64,000 nt of DNA from Roseburia_C sp900315735 (lineage in GTDB: Bacteria > Bacillota > Clostridia > Lachnospirales > Lachnospiraceae): assembly GCA_052118425.1 (NCBI GenBank), contig JBQKHF010000016.1; one strand, 5' to 3'. How positions within the stretch are numbered: position 1 is the stretch's first letter; each line of letters starts with the position of its first letter. This document shows, piece after piece, positions 17,335 through 27,065 of the stretch. The notes under the pieces are model-generated. The model did not search any database, was not told where the DNA came from, and was given only the letters and a program-made list of their open reading frames with translations. Both the position numbers and the translations under genes were made by a program.

Positions 17335-18330
17335 TCAGGCTCTGCAGACAGCTTCGATTTCTTCTAACTCTTCCGGGGTAAATGCCGGCGCATCTATAAT
17401 CTTTAAGTTATCTAATATCTGCTGCGGACGGGATGCGCCAATCAGAACGCTTGCTACTGTCTCATCCCTTAATATCCAGCTTAATGCCATCTGCGCCAGT
17501 GTCTGTCCGCGGCGCTTTGCAATTTCATTGAGGCTCCTAATCTGCTGCATTCTTGTTTCCGTAAGGTCTGATGCATGAAGGAATCTGCCATCTCTTTTAA
17601 TGCGGCTGTCCTCAGGGATTCCATTGAGATATTTATCCGTCAGCATTCCCTGTGCCAGCGGAGAAAATGCAATCACACCTTTCCCCTTCTCTTTTGCAGC
17701 TTCCAGTAAGCCATTTTTCTCTACCGTACGGTCAAAGATATTATAGCGGTTCTGGTTTATCACAAATGGGCACTTTAAATCTTCTAAGATTTCAGCCGCC
17801 TTTTTCATATGCTCTCCATCGTAATTAGAGATTCCCACATATAATGCTTTTCCGCTTCTTACAATCTGGTCTAATGCCAGCATGGTTTCCTCCAAAGGTG
17901 TATCCGGGTCCATTCTGTGATGATAGAAGATATCCACATACTCAAGTCCCATACGCTTTAAGCTCTGGTCTAAGCTTGCAATCAGGTACTTTCTGCTGCC
18001 ATGGTCACCATAAGGTCCCTGCCACATATCATAACCTGCTTTCGTCGTAATCAAAAGTTCATCCCGGTAGGCATGCAGTTCCTCCCGCATGATTCTGCCG
18101 AGATTACTCTCTGCACTGCCATATTCCGGTCCATAATTATTAGCCAGGTCAAACTGTGTAATTCCATGGTCAAATGCGGTAAAACACATTGCCTTCATAT
18201 TCTCATAATTATCATTGGTTCCAAAATTATGCCAGAAACCAAGAGATAACATCGGAAACAGTAGGCCGCTCTTTCCTACTCTCCGGTATTTCATGGTCTC
18301 ATATCTTTGTTCTGATGCTGTATACGCCAT
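17335..18330 (-). CDS. aldo/keto reductase (YghZ-like)
   Basis: A 331-aa NADPH-dependent reductase of the (beta/alpha)8 aldo/keto reductase superfamily, in the group of YghZ/L-glyceraldehyde-3-phosphate reductases and Kv-beta-like proteins. Visible are the start of the barrel (MKYRRVGKSGLLFPMLSLG), the catalytic-tetrad Tyr in DLANNYGPEYG, the Lys in LLITTKAGYDMW, and the cofactor-binding C-terminus (SVLIGASRPQQILDNL). The start is at MAYTASEQ, after AGGAAAGGCAGG; the longer reading has no ribosome site. Substrate cannot be stated. Confidence 0.92.
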   Translation of the reverse strand: MAYTASEQRYETMKYRRVGKSGLLFPMLSLGFWHNFGTNDNYENMKAMCFTAFDHGITQFDLANNYGPEYGSAESNLGRIMREELHAYRDELLITTKAGYDMWQGPYGDHGSRKYLIASLDQSLKRMGLEYVDIFYHHRMDPDTPLEETMLALDQIVRSGKALYVGISNYDGEHMKKAAEILEDLKCPFVINQNRYNIFDRTVEKNGLLEAAKEKGKGVIAFSPLAQGMLTDKYLNGIPEDSRIKRDGRFLHASDLTETRMQQIRSLNEIAKRRGQTLAQMALSWILRDETVASVLIGASRPQQILDNLKIIDAPAFTPEELEEIEAVCRA

Positions 18331-18460
18331 TTGTGATAACCTGCCTTTCCTCTCATTATATATAATATACCTTCGCCACTTCATTGGCTGATTTTATTAT
18401 AATTGCTGATTTTCCAAATAAAAATAGAATATTTTTTAATAACGTATTATTTTTTTAGGT

Positions 18461-18481
18461 TTTCTCGCTACTCGCGTAAAA
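18461..18481. repeat. dispersed hairpin repeat, family B, partial copy
   Basis: These 21 bases match the end of the family B element at 30242-30299 and 43322-43379. The fragment abuts the lacM terminator T-run, as copy 2 abuts the terminator at 43381. Confidence 0.7.
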
Positions 18482-18508
18482 AAGGACTGTTGCAATTAGA
18501 ACAGTCCC
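18479..18508 (-). terminator. terminator of the lac operon
   Basis: GGACTGTT (loop) AACAGTCC, followed by TTTTTT on the minus strand, 9 bases past the lacM stop. Confidence 0.85.
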
Positions 18509-18516
18509 TACTTACT

Positions 18517-19479
18517 TTATTCTATATAGAAATCATAGGCGATATCCTGTGTTGCGTCAATATGGTAAGGCTCTGTAACATCTGTTCCCCAACTGTCTAT
18601 TCCGCCAACACCACGCACTGCTCCAAGAACACACAAAACAGTCCTTCTTGCCGGCGGCAGTTCTTCCTGATGTGTTGCATTTTCCAATTCTTCTGCCGTA
18701 TACGGGAGGCAGGAAAAGGCAAACGGCTTTTCCCCCTGCAAAACAGTCAGTCCGCTTCGCCTTAATTTTTGTGCTGTATTATCTAAAACAGTATTTCGTA
18801 ATACGGTTACTCTTTTACTTTCCATATGCATTCCGCATTCCTGCGGAACCAGATATGGTGTAACCGGAAGTCCTTTCACTTCATATGTTCCGGCTATCCC
18901 ACCTGCCATGCGATCCGGGTAAGTTTCACCAGACAGTCCTTCGTAAATATATCCTTCTGCCAGAGTCGGCATAACAAAACGCATGCCAAAAACCGGCAGT
19001 TCCGGAAGTCCCTTTTTCCCCTGATATCGCACCTGAACGTGTATTTTTGCATCTGCAGATACGGTATAGCAGACTGCAACTATAGTGGACGGAACTGTAA
19101 TCGTTTCATAGCAGTAAGCGATTTCTACACTTTCTGCCGTTTCCTCTCCAGTATATTTATTATTCAACGGCGCCTTCGGAAATGGTATGTTCTTTCCATC
19201 TACTGCAACCGACACCGGCATACTTTTCATAAACATATCTGCTGCAAGCCACACGCCGGAGCGGATGGGAAATCCGTTTCCTCTGTCATTATCGGTTACT
19301 GCACGCCAGAACGTAGGGCGTGGGGTACGATACAGCCACTCCCTGCCATCCTTTACCAAGGACTCAAGACCTCCGGTCTGATAAGAAAAAATACAGGAAA
19401 AGTTACTTCCATGCACACCCAAAGTCACATCTCCGAAAACCAGACGCAGTTTTGTTTCTTCCTTATTTATATTTTCCAT
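18517..19479 (-). CDS. lacM: beta-galactosidase small subunit
   Basis: The 320-aa C-terminal part of a GH2 beta-galactosidase (Bgal_small domain), made as a separate chain. It starts LRLVFGDVTLGVHG, contains the lactose-site motif FWRAVTDNDRGNGF (about residues 57-70), and ends in the domain-5 sandwich. In lactobacilli such LacM chains pair with LacL to form the active heterodimer. The gene has its own ATG with AGGAGGTGA and overlaps lacL by 17 bases, a layout matching Lactobacillus lacLM, so it is not a broken lacZ. Terminated at 18479-18508. Confidence 0.95.
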   Translation of the reverse strand: MENINKEETKLRLVFGDVTLGVHGSNFSCIFSYQTGGLESLVKDGREWLYRTPRPTFWRAVTDNDRGNGFPIRSGVWLAADMFMKSMPVSVAVDGKNIPFPKAPLNNKYTGEETAESVEIAYCYETITVPSTIVAVCYTVSADAKIHVQVRYQGKKGLPELPVFGMRFVMPTLAEGYIYEGLSGETYPDRMAGGIAGTYEVKGLPVTPYLVPQECGMHMESKRVTVLRNTVLDNTAQKLRRSGLTVLQGEKPFAFSCLPYTAEELENATHQEELPPARRTVLCVLGAVRGVGGIDSWGTDVTEPYHIDATQDIAYDFYIE

Positions 19480-21349
19480 AATAATAGCTCACCTCCTGCA
19501 TTGCCGGTTTTTCCTGGCGGTCTGCAAATAAGATTCCATTTCCTGAAAATTCATAATCAGATGGACGGTCATCAAAATCTCCGCCATAACGCAATACCTG
19601 TTTTCCGGTTATCTCATCGGTTACCCAAATCGCCTGGTCAATAAAATCCCAGATAAATCCACCCTGATAATTTGGAAATTCATCTAGTAAATCCATATAA
19701 TCTTTCATTCCACCCAGAGAATTTCCCATGTCATGCATATACTCGCATAAGATAAACGGTTTTTTCGGCTGGTTCTGCAAATACTCTTTTATATCATCCG
19801 GATGTGCATACATACGGCTTTCCACATCAGAAATTACATCCTCATATTTCTGATTATGAAAAACGCCTTCATAATGCACCAGTCTGCCCGGATCTTTTTC
19901 TTTAAAAAATCGATGCATGGCTGCAATTCCGTCTCCTGCATAGGATTCATTTCCCAATGACCAGAACAAAACAGACGGATGATTCTTAAACATCTCAAAG
20001 TTACTGCGTGCCCGGTCCAAAACCGCTGCTTCCCACAATGCAACACTTCCCGGAATATTCCATGACGGTTCAACCTGTCCCATTTTCTGGAAGGAACCAT
20101 GAGATTCTAAGTTTGTCTCAGCCATCATATAGATTCCTGCTCTGTCACAGCGATAATACCATGTTATATGATCCGGATAATGGCAGGTTCGGACGGCATT
20201 GATATTATTTTTCTTCATGGTCTCAATATCCATGATTTCATGCTCTTCTCTTATGCATCGTCCGCTGTCTGCACACCACTCATGACGGTTTACGCCATTG
20301 ATAATGAAGCGTTCTCCATTTAATTTTATGATTCCATCTTCTATCTTAATTTCCCGGAATCCAATTTCATAGGGAACTATTTCTATCAGATTTTGCCTGC
20401 TGTCCAATAATTCTATTTCTACTTTATATAAATAAGGATGTCTGCTATCCCATAGCTGTACCGGTTCGGTTAATGGAATTTCCAAGTGCATGCTATCCTC
20501 TATTGCCTTTGTTTGATTCAAAATTACTTTTTCACCATCCAGCAGTAAAATGTGCATACTGCCCTGCATTTCTTTATCCTGTGCTATTTTTAAATCTGCA
20601 ACAAACGTTGCTTTTCTGCTTTTTGAATCATACAGCGGCTGTATCCACAAATCCTGCACATGTAACTTTGGCAACCCATATATATTTACATCCCGGAACA
20701 ATCCAAAGAACCGGAAGAAATCCTGATCTTCTAAAAATGCTGCGGTACTTCTTTTGTGTACTTCAACTGCAAGCAGATTATCTTTCTCCTTTACATAAGG
20801 AGTAATATCAAATTCAGATACCGTAAAGCTATCTTCTGCATATCCCACAAATGCTCCATTTACCCAGACATAAATTGCCTGCTCCGCGCCTTCAAAGCTT
20901 AAAATGATTCTTTTTCCCAAAAGCGGCTCTGACAAATCAAATGTTCTTACATAAGAGCCTACCGGATTATACTCTGCTTCCGAGAACATTCCCTCTGTCT
21001 TATGATGACCATCCAGTGTTCCCGCCGGTCTGCGGTAATAATGTCCTTCCCATGGATACATGGTATTAATGTAGTGTATTTTATCATAGCCAGCCATCTC
21101 AATATGTCCCGGAACCATAATTTCATCAAACAGGCGATTGTCGAAATCCTCTTTGTAAAAGTCTGCCGGTCTCTCTTTTGCATTCCGGGAATAATGAAAT
21201 TTCCACATTCCATTTAATGACTGTTTTAGATTCTGTTTTCTATTTTCGTAATCCGTTCTGTTTTCGTAAAAATAATGATCACTATGTGCTTCACACTGGT
21301 TTACCCGGAATACATCCGGGCAATCCAGCCATCTGATATCTGCTTCCAT
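19463..21349 (-). CDS. lacL: beta-galactosidase large subunit
   Basis: Hydrolyses lactose and related beta-galactosides. The 628-aa GH2 chain has the sugar-binding domain (about 45-215), an Ig-like domain (about 217-320) and the catalytic TIM barrel. The acid/base Glu is in SLGNESYAG and the nucleophile Glu in ILCEYMHDMGN. It stops after the barrel; the missing part is encoded by lacM. Start ATG after GGAGTATAAAAT. It lies 20 bases after an ABC permease gene, so transport and hydrolysis are one operon. No signal peptide, so intact sugar is probably imported and cut inside. Confidence 0.96.
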   Translation of the reverse strand: MEADIRWLDCPDVFRVNQCEAHSDHYFYENRTDYENRKQNLKQSLNGMWKFHYSRNAKERPADFYKEDFDNRLFDEIMVPGHIEMAGYDKIHYINTMYPWEGHYYRRPAGTLDGHHKTEGMFSEAEYNPVGSYVRTFDLSEPLLGKRIILSFEGAEQAIYVWVNGAFVGYAEDSFTVSEFDITPYVKEKDNLLAVEVHKRSTAAFLEDQDFFRFFGLFRDVNIYGLPKLHVQDLWIQPLYDSKSRKATFVADLKIAQDKEMQGSMHILLLDGEKVILNQTKAIEDSMHLEIPLTEPVQLWDSRHPYLYKVEIELLDSRQNLIEIVPYEIGFREIKIEDGIIKLNGERFIINGVNRHEWCADSGRCIREEHEIMDIETMKKNNINAVRTCHYPDHITWYYRCDRAGIYMMAETNLESHGSFQKMGQVEPSWNIPGSVALWEAAVLDRARSNFEMFKNHPSVLFWSLGNESYAGDGIAAMHRFFKEKDPGRLVHYEGVFHNQKYEDVISDVESRMYAHPDDIKEYLQNQPKKPFILCEYMHDMGNSLGGMKDYMDLLDEFPNYQGGFIWDFIDQAIWVTDEITGKQVLRYGGDFDDRPSDYEFSGNGILFADRQEKPAMQEVSYYYGKYK

Positions 21350-21368
21350 ATTTTATACTCCATTTTCT

Positions 21369-22202
21369 TTATTCTTTTACTGCTCCGGCAGTTACTCCTG
21401 CCAAAATGTATTTCTGGAAGAATATGTAAATAAGAATTGTCGGTATCATAATGATAATAATTCCTGCTGCCAGTGTCTGCCAGGAGCCCTGCTGTGCATT
21501 TGCATAATTCATCAGGAATGTGGTCAGGGTTCGTAATGTATTTTTCGGCATATACAGATACGGAACATACATATCATTTATAATTACAATTGCCTTGATA
21601 ATACATACGGTTGCTGTTGCAGGTGCTAACAATGGGAAAATGATTTTCCAGAACAATCCAAAGTAGGAACAGCCATCCAAAAGTGCTGCCTCATCCAGTG
21701 CAACCGGAAGTCCTGATATAAACTGACGGTATATATATAACTGCATCAAATCAGATGCAATATAGATTACAATCGGTGCTCCCAATGTATTGTATAAATG
21801 TAAGCCCTGGATAATACGGAATCTGGCAATCTCTGTTACGAAGCTTGGAATTAACATTCCCAGAAAGAAAAGGGATATTACAAACTTCTTTCCTTTAAAT
21901 TCAAACCGCTCTAAAATAAATGCTGTAATCGTACCAAAGATAACATTGAAGAACAATGAAATCACCAGGATAATTCCTGTATTTTTAAATCCTATCAGTA
22001 AATACTTATCGGTTAATACTTTCTTAAAATTGTCAAAGGTAATCTGATCCAATGATGGAAATGCCAGTGGCGAAGTTGTATTAATTGCTGCTTTTGTTTT
22101 TAAAGCTGCAAAAAGTGTTAATAATATCGGGAGAACAACCAGTATAACCATGCAAATGCAGATAATCTGTTTTACTGTCTGTGTCAATACTCGTTTCATC
22201 AT
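21369..22202 (-). CDS. carbohydrate ABC transporter permease (MalG type)
   Basis: A 277-aa inner permease of a CUT1 sugar transporter with six predicted helices and the EAA loop (DEAALLDGCSYFGLFWKI, about residues 170-187) that docks to the shared ATPase. The start overlaps the previous permease by 4 bases (ATGA) behind AAGGAGG. No ATPase gene is present in the locus, as is usual for CUT1 systems that use a shared MsmX-type ATPase. Substrate is probably a beta-galactoside or galacto-oligosaccharide from the neighbouring lacLM. Confidence 0.92.
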   Translation of the reverse strand: MMKRVLTQTVKQIICICMVILVVLPILLTLFAALKTKAAINTTSPLAFPSLDQITFDNFKKVLTDKYLLIGFKNTGIILVISLFFNVIFGTITAFILERFEFKGKKFVISLFFLGMLIPSFVTEIARFRIIQGLHLYNTLGAPIVIYIASDLMQLYIYRQFISGLPVALDEAALLDGCSYFGLFWKIIFPLLAPATATVCIIKAIVIINDMYVPYLYMPKNTLRTLTTFLMNYANAQQGSWQTLAAGIIIIMIPTILIYIFFQKYILAGVTAGAVKE

Positions 22203-23095
22203 TTCTTCTTATCCTCCTTCAAAATTATTCCATGGATAATCTTATTCTGAATGATGTATACAAGAACAATCATTACCATAATTGCGATTGCCATGGTAGA
22301 CGCAAGTCCAAAGTTCGAGAAGGTGAATGCTGTCTTAATGGTATACAATGTAAATGTTGAAGATGCATATCCAGGTCCACCTGCAGTCATTACAAACGGA
22401 ATATCAAATACCTGAAGTGCTCCACGGATATTATCAAATAATACAAAGTCAACCATTAACATAATAGATGGAATCTGTATGTATTTGAAAAGCTGCCATG
22501 TATTTGCTCCATCCACTCTTGCTGCTTCCTCAATGTCCTGTGGAAGTGACTGTAATGCTGCCATGAAAAGGATGACATGATAACCGCTGTATCTCCACAG
22601 TGAAACAAAGGATAATACAAAATTGACAATTTTCGGATCTGATAACCAATTACGAATCAATCCTTCCAAATGCGCTCCGGTTAAGATTGCATTGAAAGCA
22701 CCGTTGATTGGTGAAAAGAAATAGGAAAATGCGTATGCAATTGCTACACCATTGATGATATATGGCATAAATACCATTGTCTTATAGAATTTTGCAGCTC
22801 TCAACTTGCTGGTCAATAATACCGCAAATGCAAGTTCTACAAAAATCATACATAAATGTACGATGAAATATACTGCATTGTTTCTTAAGGACTGCCATAA
22901 ATCCGGATTTTTAAACATTGCTATATAATTCTGAAGTGCTACAAAGTTACTCTTCGGTGAATATCCATCCCAATCTGTAAAACTCATACGGAATAAATCA
23001 CATGCCGGTATCAGTACAAAACCCACCAACAACAAAATCGGAACAACCAAAGAGAACACGATAAACTGTTTTCTTTTTTTATTTAATCTGTTCAT
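22199..23095 (-). CDS. carbohydrate ABC transporter permease (MalF type)
   Basis: The 298-aa partner permease, six helices, EAA loop EEAARVDGANTWQLFKYI near residues 205-222. The ATG at 23095 follows TGGGAGAAAAC and is preferred to an earlier in-frame ATG 54 bases upstream, which would prepend residues unlike a permease N-terminus. It lies 59 bases after the binding-protein gene. Confidence 0.92.
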   Translation of the reverse strand: MNRLNKKRKQFIVFSLVVPILLLVGFVLIPACDLFRMSFTDWDGYSPKSNFVALQNYIAMFKNPDLWQSLRNNAVYFIVHLCMIFVELAFAVLLTSKLRAAKFYKTMVFMPYIINGVAIAYAFSYFFSPINGAFNAILTGAHLEGLIRNWLSDPKIVNFVLSFVSLWRYSGYHVILFMAALQSLPQDIEEAARVDGANTWQLFKYIQIPSIMLMVDFVLFDNIRGALQVFDIPFVMTAGGPGYASSTFTLYTIKTAFTFSNFGLASTMAIAIMVMIVLVYIIQNKIIHGIILKEDKKK

Positions 23096-23154
23096 ATTGT
23101 TTTCTCCCAAATAGCAGGGGCTGCTAAACAAGCAGCCCCACGTTTCCATCTTCT

Positions 23155-24479
23155 TTATTTAATATCAAGTTTCTGTCGTGCAGCTGTCCACTTTTCATTT
23201 AAATCAGCAAACGTACTATCTAAATCGAATCCATCGGTCAGCATTTCTGCGCCTAATTTCTTATAATCAAAGGTTGTTTCATTCTGGATTGCAGTAAAGT
23301 CATCTCCACCGCCATCATACATAACAAGCTGTTTATCCGGGCATAAGTCATCTGCTTCTGCTAAAATAGGATCCTTCTCTTTCGGGAAGTTTTTCATGGA
23401 TGATGCAGATGTAATATAGTCTAAGTAATCCGGATACCAGTCTTCTGAATAAAACCACTCAACAAATGCCTTTGCTGCTTCCGGGTTTTTGCTGTGTGTA
23501 GTTACACCCATAAAGGAATCTCCCTGAACGATAACATTGTATGGATCGCTTTCTGTATCTCTGGTTGGAAGATAGAAGGTTCCCAGCTCTGATGTATCAG
23601 TTGCCTGATTCTGGATATTCTGTAAGCCCCAGTCTCCTAATGCAATCATAGCTGCATTCTTTGAGGAGAATAATGAAATTGCCTGATCATTACCTAAGCC
23701 TAACGGGTCTTTTCCAAGCACACCGGATGTAAACAGTTCATTTACTTTGTTGTATGCTTTGTTAATATCTGTTCCCTCTGCGAAAGGCTCATCCTGTGTA
23801 GCCATATCGTTCCAGTTCTGTCCGTTTCCGGATTCCAGTGCCGGCATAAATTCCATATATGGATAATCCGGCCATTCATCCTTTAATCCACAGGCAATTG
23901 CCATAAAGTCTGAATTGTCTTTTCCATAATAATCCTGCAGTGTCTTTGATACTTCTTCAAATTCGCTCCAGGTGGTTGGAACTTCTACACCTGCTTCCTT
24001 AAACATGTCTTTCCAATAATATACATATTCATATCCTGATGTCATTGGAATTCCAAGTATCTTTCCATCTACTTTATATCCATCTGCCAGCTCATTATTC
24101 TTTGCTGCTTCTGTATCAGAAAGATCTAATAAGTAATCTTTAAATCTGGATAATGTAAATGTTTTGTTAAACATTACATCCGGAAGCTGGTTGGCAGATG
24201 CTCTCATTTTCATTGTGTTCCAGTATTCACTGTCATCTTTGATTTTCTCTACTTCAATATCAATATCAGGATATTTTTCCTGGAACTTTCCAATCATATC
24301 ATTTGATTCAATAAAATCATTTAAATTGTTGTCCCAGATTGCAAATGTAATTGTACCTGATAAAGAATCGCCCCCCCATTGGAACTGCTCTTCTTATTAC
24401 CGTCTCCACATCCTGTTGCTAATAAGGATGCTGCAAGAACGGTTGCTGTTACTGTAGCCATAATTTTTTTCATTTTCAT
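23155..24479 (-). pseudogene. extracellular sugar-binding lipoprotein, frameshifted in this sequence
   Basis: The solute-binding protein of the CUT1 transporter, in two frames. The first frame gives a lipoprotein signal peptide from ATG 24479 (SD AAGGAG) with lipobox LATGC and then KKSSSNGG. The rest (SGTITFAIWDNN...EKWTAARQKLDIK) is in another frame reaching 23155. The break is at a run of seven C (seven G on the coding strand) at 24371-24377; eight would restore one frame of about 441 residues, the normal family size. No other damage is seen. It could be a sequencing error, slipped-strand phase variation, or a young pseudogene. Confidence 0.85.
24371..24377 (-). other. homopolymer at the binding-protein frameshift
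   Basis: Seven C residues on the plus strand, directly after the lipoprotein signal region. Adding one base joins the signal peptide to the mature protein. Confidence 0.8.
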
Positions 24480-24510
24480 AGTGGCGTATCTCCTTGTTTT
24501 TGATGAGCCC

Positions 24511-24539
24511 AATCTAGCATTTTTCTGTTTTTTTGCCCA
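24511..24539 (-). promoter_or_regulatory. promoter of the sugar transporter/lacLM operon
   Basis: Minus strand TGGGCA (poor -35), 17-base spacer, TAGATT with extended TGC. A weak -35 with a regulator site just upstream (24556-24603) is typical of an activator-dependent promoter. Confidence 0.55.
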
Positions 24540-24555
24540 TTACTTTTTTTCTTTT

Positions 24556-24603
24556 TTCTTGACTTTTGGTTATAACTTCCATTTCTTATTCTTGATTTTT
24601 GGT
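24556..24603. promoter_or_regulatory. direct-repeat operator candidate for the AraC-type regulator
   Basis: TTCTTGACTTTTGGT (24556-24570) and TTCTTGATTTTTGGT (24589-24603) are direct repeats with one mismatch, offset by 33 bases, about three helix turns. The near copy ends 16 bases upstream of the -35. AraC proteins bind such tandem sites to activate. Confidence 0.55.
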
Positions 24604-24604
24604 C

Positions 24605-24641
24605 AGAAAAACAGGCAGAAAGTTAGATTTTCCGCCTGTTT
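24605..24641 (-). terminator. terminator of the AraC-type regulator gene
   Basis: AAACAGGCGGAAA pairs with TTTCTGCCTGTTT (one G-U pair), then TTCTG on the minus strand, 16 bases after the regulator stop. Confidence 0.8.
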
Positions 24642-24656
24642 TCCCTATTTTATATA

Positions 24657-26929
24657 CTATTTTTCTGCATTATTTGATTTTCTGTACTCCGTCGGACTAA
24701 TCTGCATGTTCTTTTTGAACATCCGGTTAAAGTTCTCTAACGTATGATATCCAACCATTTCTGCAATTTCATAGACCTTAAAATTCGTTGTTCTTAGCAA
24801 TTCTTTTGCTTTTTGTAACCGGACTGCCGTCAGATACTCTGACATGGTTTCTCCTGCTTCTTTCGTAAAGCGGTTCGAGAAATATTTATCATTCAATCCT
24901 ACATAATCTGCCACATCCTTTAGTGTCAGATCAGAATTTTCATATTGTTCACTGATATAACGTTTTGCCAGAGCCACCACATCTGTCTCTTTTAAATCAA
25001 GGTGTGCCGCAGAATAATCTAAAATCCAATTGATAAAGTTCGTCAGCCACAGTCGGATTCCTCTGGTATCCTCTATTCTTCCAACCTTGTCCAGATAATT
25101 ATACTGTTGTCCGAAAATAGCCTGTAAACTGGTTTCATTCTGTTCCGCCCGTCTGCCGATTGCAAGAATAATACTGTACACTTCTCTTCGTAATTTCTCC
25201 GGCTCACTCATCCGATAAGTCTCAAATAATTTTTCCCGTTCAGAAATTACATTCTTTTCATCTGCCATAAATAACGCATTAGACAGTGCTTCATATTTTG
25301 CGCTCTCACTTAATATTTCAGCCAGACTCTCCTCTGCCATCACTCTTTCATCTAAAATATCATCTTCTTTCATCAGGAAACGGAAGGATAGCTTTTCCTT
25401 GATTGCTTCCTTCTCTTTTTCCAACTGCTCCGGTCCATTTACCGGCCTTCCTGTTACAAAGAACAGCCGCAGGTTCAATTCCTGCTCCACATTTCTTTGT
25501 ATTTCCCGAATCATTCTGTGAAGTCCCTCTTCATAATCGGATTCCATAATTCGATAAGAAAGATATATGCAGCTTGCATTTTCCTTATAGAAAGTACATC
25601 TTGATGCATATTTTGCATGATGTTCAAAGATACTTTCTATTTTTTCAATCTTGTCCGTCTTTGTATTCGTATAAACTCCAAGCAGCAAAAAGCTTTCCTG
25701 GAAAAAGCCTTTATTTTCTTTCTCCACTTCTGAAACAGTAAGTCTGTCTGCCATTAATTCACGGAAATAGTATGCAAAATTCTTTCCGGTGGCAATTTTT
25801 GCTTCATATTCTTCAAACATTTCCCGCAGTCTGCGAACCATCGCATTAAACTGATGTATCATATTACGGATTTCATACTGGCCGGAAGGCTCTATATGCA
25901 CATCCAGCTTACCGTCTTCCACTTCTTTTAAGCCCTGATTTACCGATTCAATCGGTTTTACAATTCGTCTTATAAAATAGCTGGAATAATATGTAATCAT
26001 TAAAAATAGTACAATTGCTACTAAAAACAGCCATATTGATATATGAAGAAATTCCTCTGTCAACTGACTGGTTTTCACATAACTCTCAATATACCATGTA
26101 TTATCATATATTTTTACCGGTGTCCGGATGCAGGTATAACCCTTTTCCCATTCTCCTGCCATTTCTGTCTCATCGACCGTTGTAAACAGCACCTCATTGT
26201 TACTATCCACAATATGTGTGATTCCAAGTCTGTTTTTCCCATTCTGGTACTTCCTGTTATACTCTTTTATCTGATCGGCTACCTTTGATGACTGATATAA
26301 TTCAACCATTTCTATTTTTCCGCTTCTGTCGGTATTGATATCCGGAGCCAGGACACCAATCAGTATCAGCATATCACCTTTTCCGCCCACAAAAAGGTCT
26401 CCGTTTTCCTTTGTATCATAACCTCCAATATATACCTGATTCGGATTTTCTGTGCATTCTGATACCACTCTGTATCTGTAAATCTTTCTTTGTCATTTGC
26501 AATATAATTCTTCATATAAGTATAAGAGCCGTCCTTCATAAGAAAATAGAAGGACATTACTTCCTTATTTGGCTCTAAATACAGATTTTCAATACTATTT
26601 AGCCGCTCCCGATTCGCTGCCTTTTCCAAAATGTCATCGGTGTCTGTTCCTGCCGCATAATTTAATACTTCATAATTATTTGCATAAATCATACTGGTCA
26701 TCCGCAATGACAAATTATCCACATCAGAAGAAATCTGTGTAATCAAAGTCTGCTGCATCTGCTTGATATTCTCAACGGATTTTTGTTTAAACTGTTGATT
26801 CAGGATTAGTAATGTCACAATAAAAATCAACAGAATCGGGACATCAATCAGCATAATCAGCATGCGATAATAAGTTCTTTTTAATGGCATTCTTTTTTCT
26901 TTTTGCCGTATTTTTTCAAATAGCTTCAT
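24657..26929 (-). pseudogene. membrane-bound AraC-type regulator, frameshifted in this sequence
   Basis: A one-protein sensor and regulator. Restored, it has a membrane helix near residue 25-45, an extracellular sensing domain, a second helix followed by HAMP-like sequence (RRIVKPIESVNQGL), a long cytoplasmic region, and an AraC helix-turn-helix pair at the end (LTLKDVADYVGLNDKYFSNRF and VYEIAEMVGYHTLENFNRMF). Frame 1 runs from the ATG at 26929 (SD GGAGG) and breaks near 26446-26449, where four T on the plus strand would need to be five; frame 2 continues to 24657. Restored length is about 757 residues. It most likely controls the adjacent transporter-lacLM operon. Confidence 0.82.
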
Positions 26930-26972
26930 CACTGCCTCCACTACACTTTTCATGCATCCTATTATACCTTAT

Positions 26973-27003
26973 AAAAAAGGACTGTTGCAACTGCAACAGT
27001 CCT
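26973..27003 (-). terminator. terminator of the NlpC/P60 gene
   Basis: AGGACTGTTGCA and TGCAACAGTCCT form a 12-bp stem with a 2-base loop, followed by TTTTTTAT on the minus strand. Confidence 0.9.
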
Positions 27004-27065
27004 GACTTATCTTTTTCCTATCATTTGGCTCTCATCTTATCATGAGTCAATTCAGTTCCGACATC

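Noticed and set aside
18517..21349. lacZ broken by a frameshift
   Set aside because: Both parts have their own start and ribosome site, the overlap is clean, and the lengths match known two-subunit LacL/LacM enzymes.
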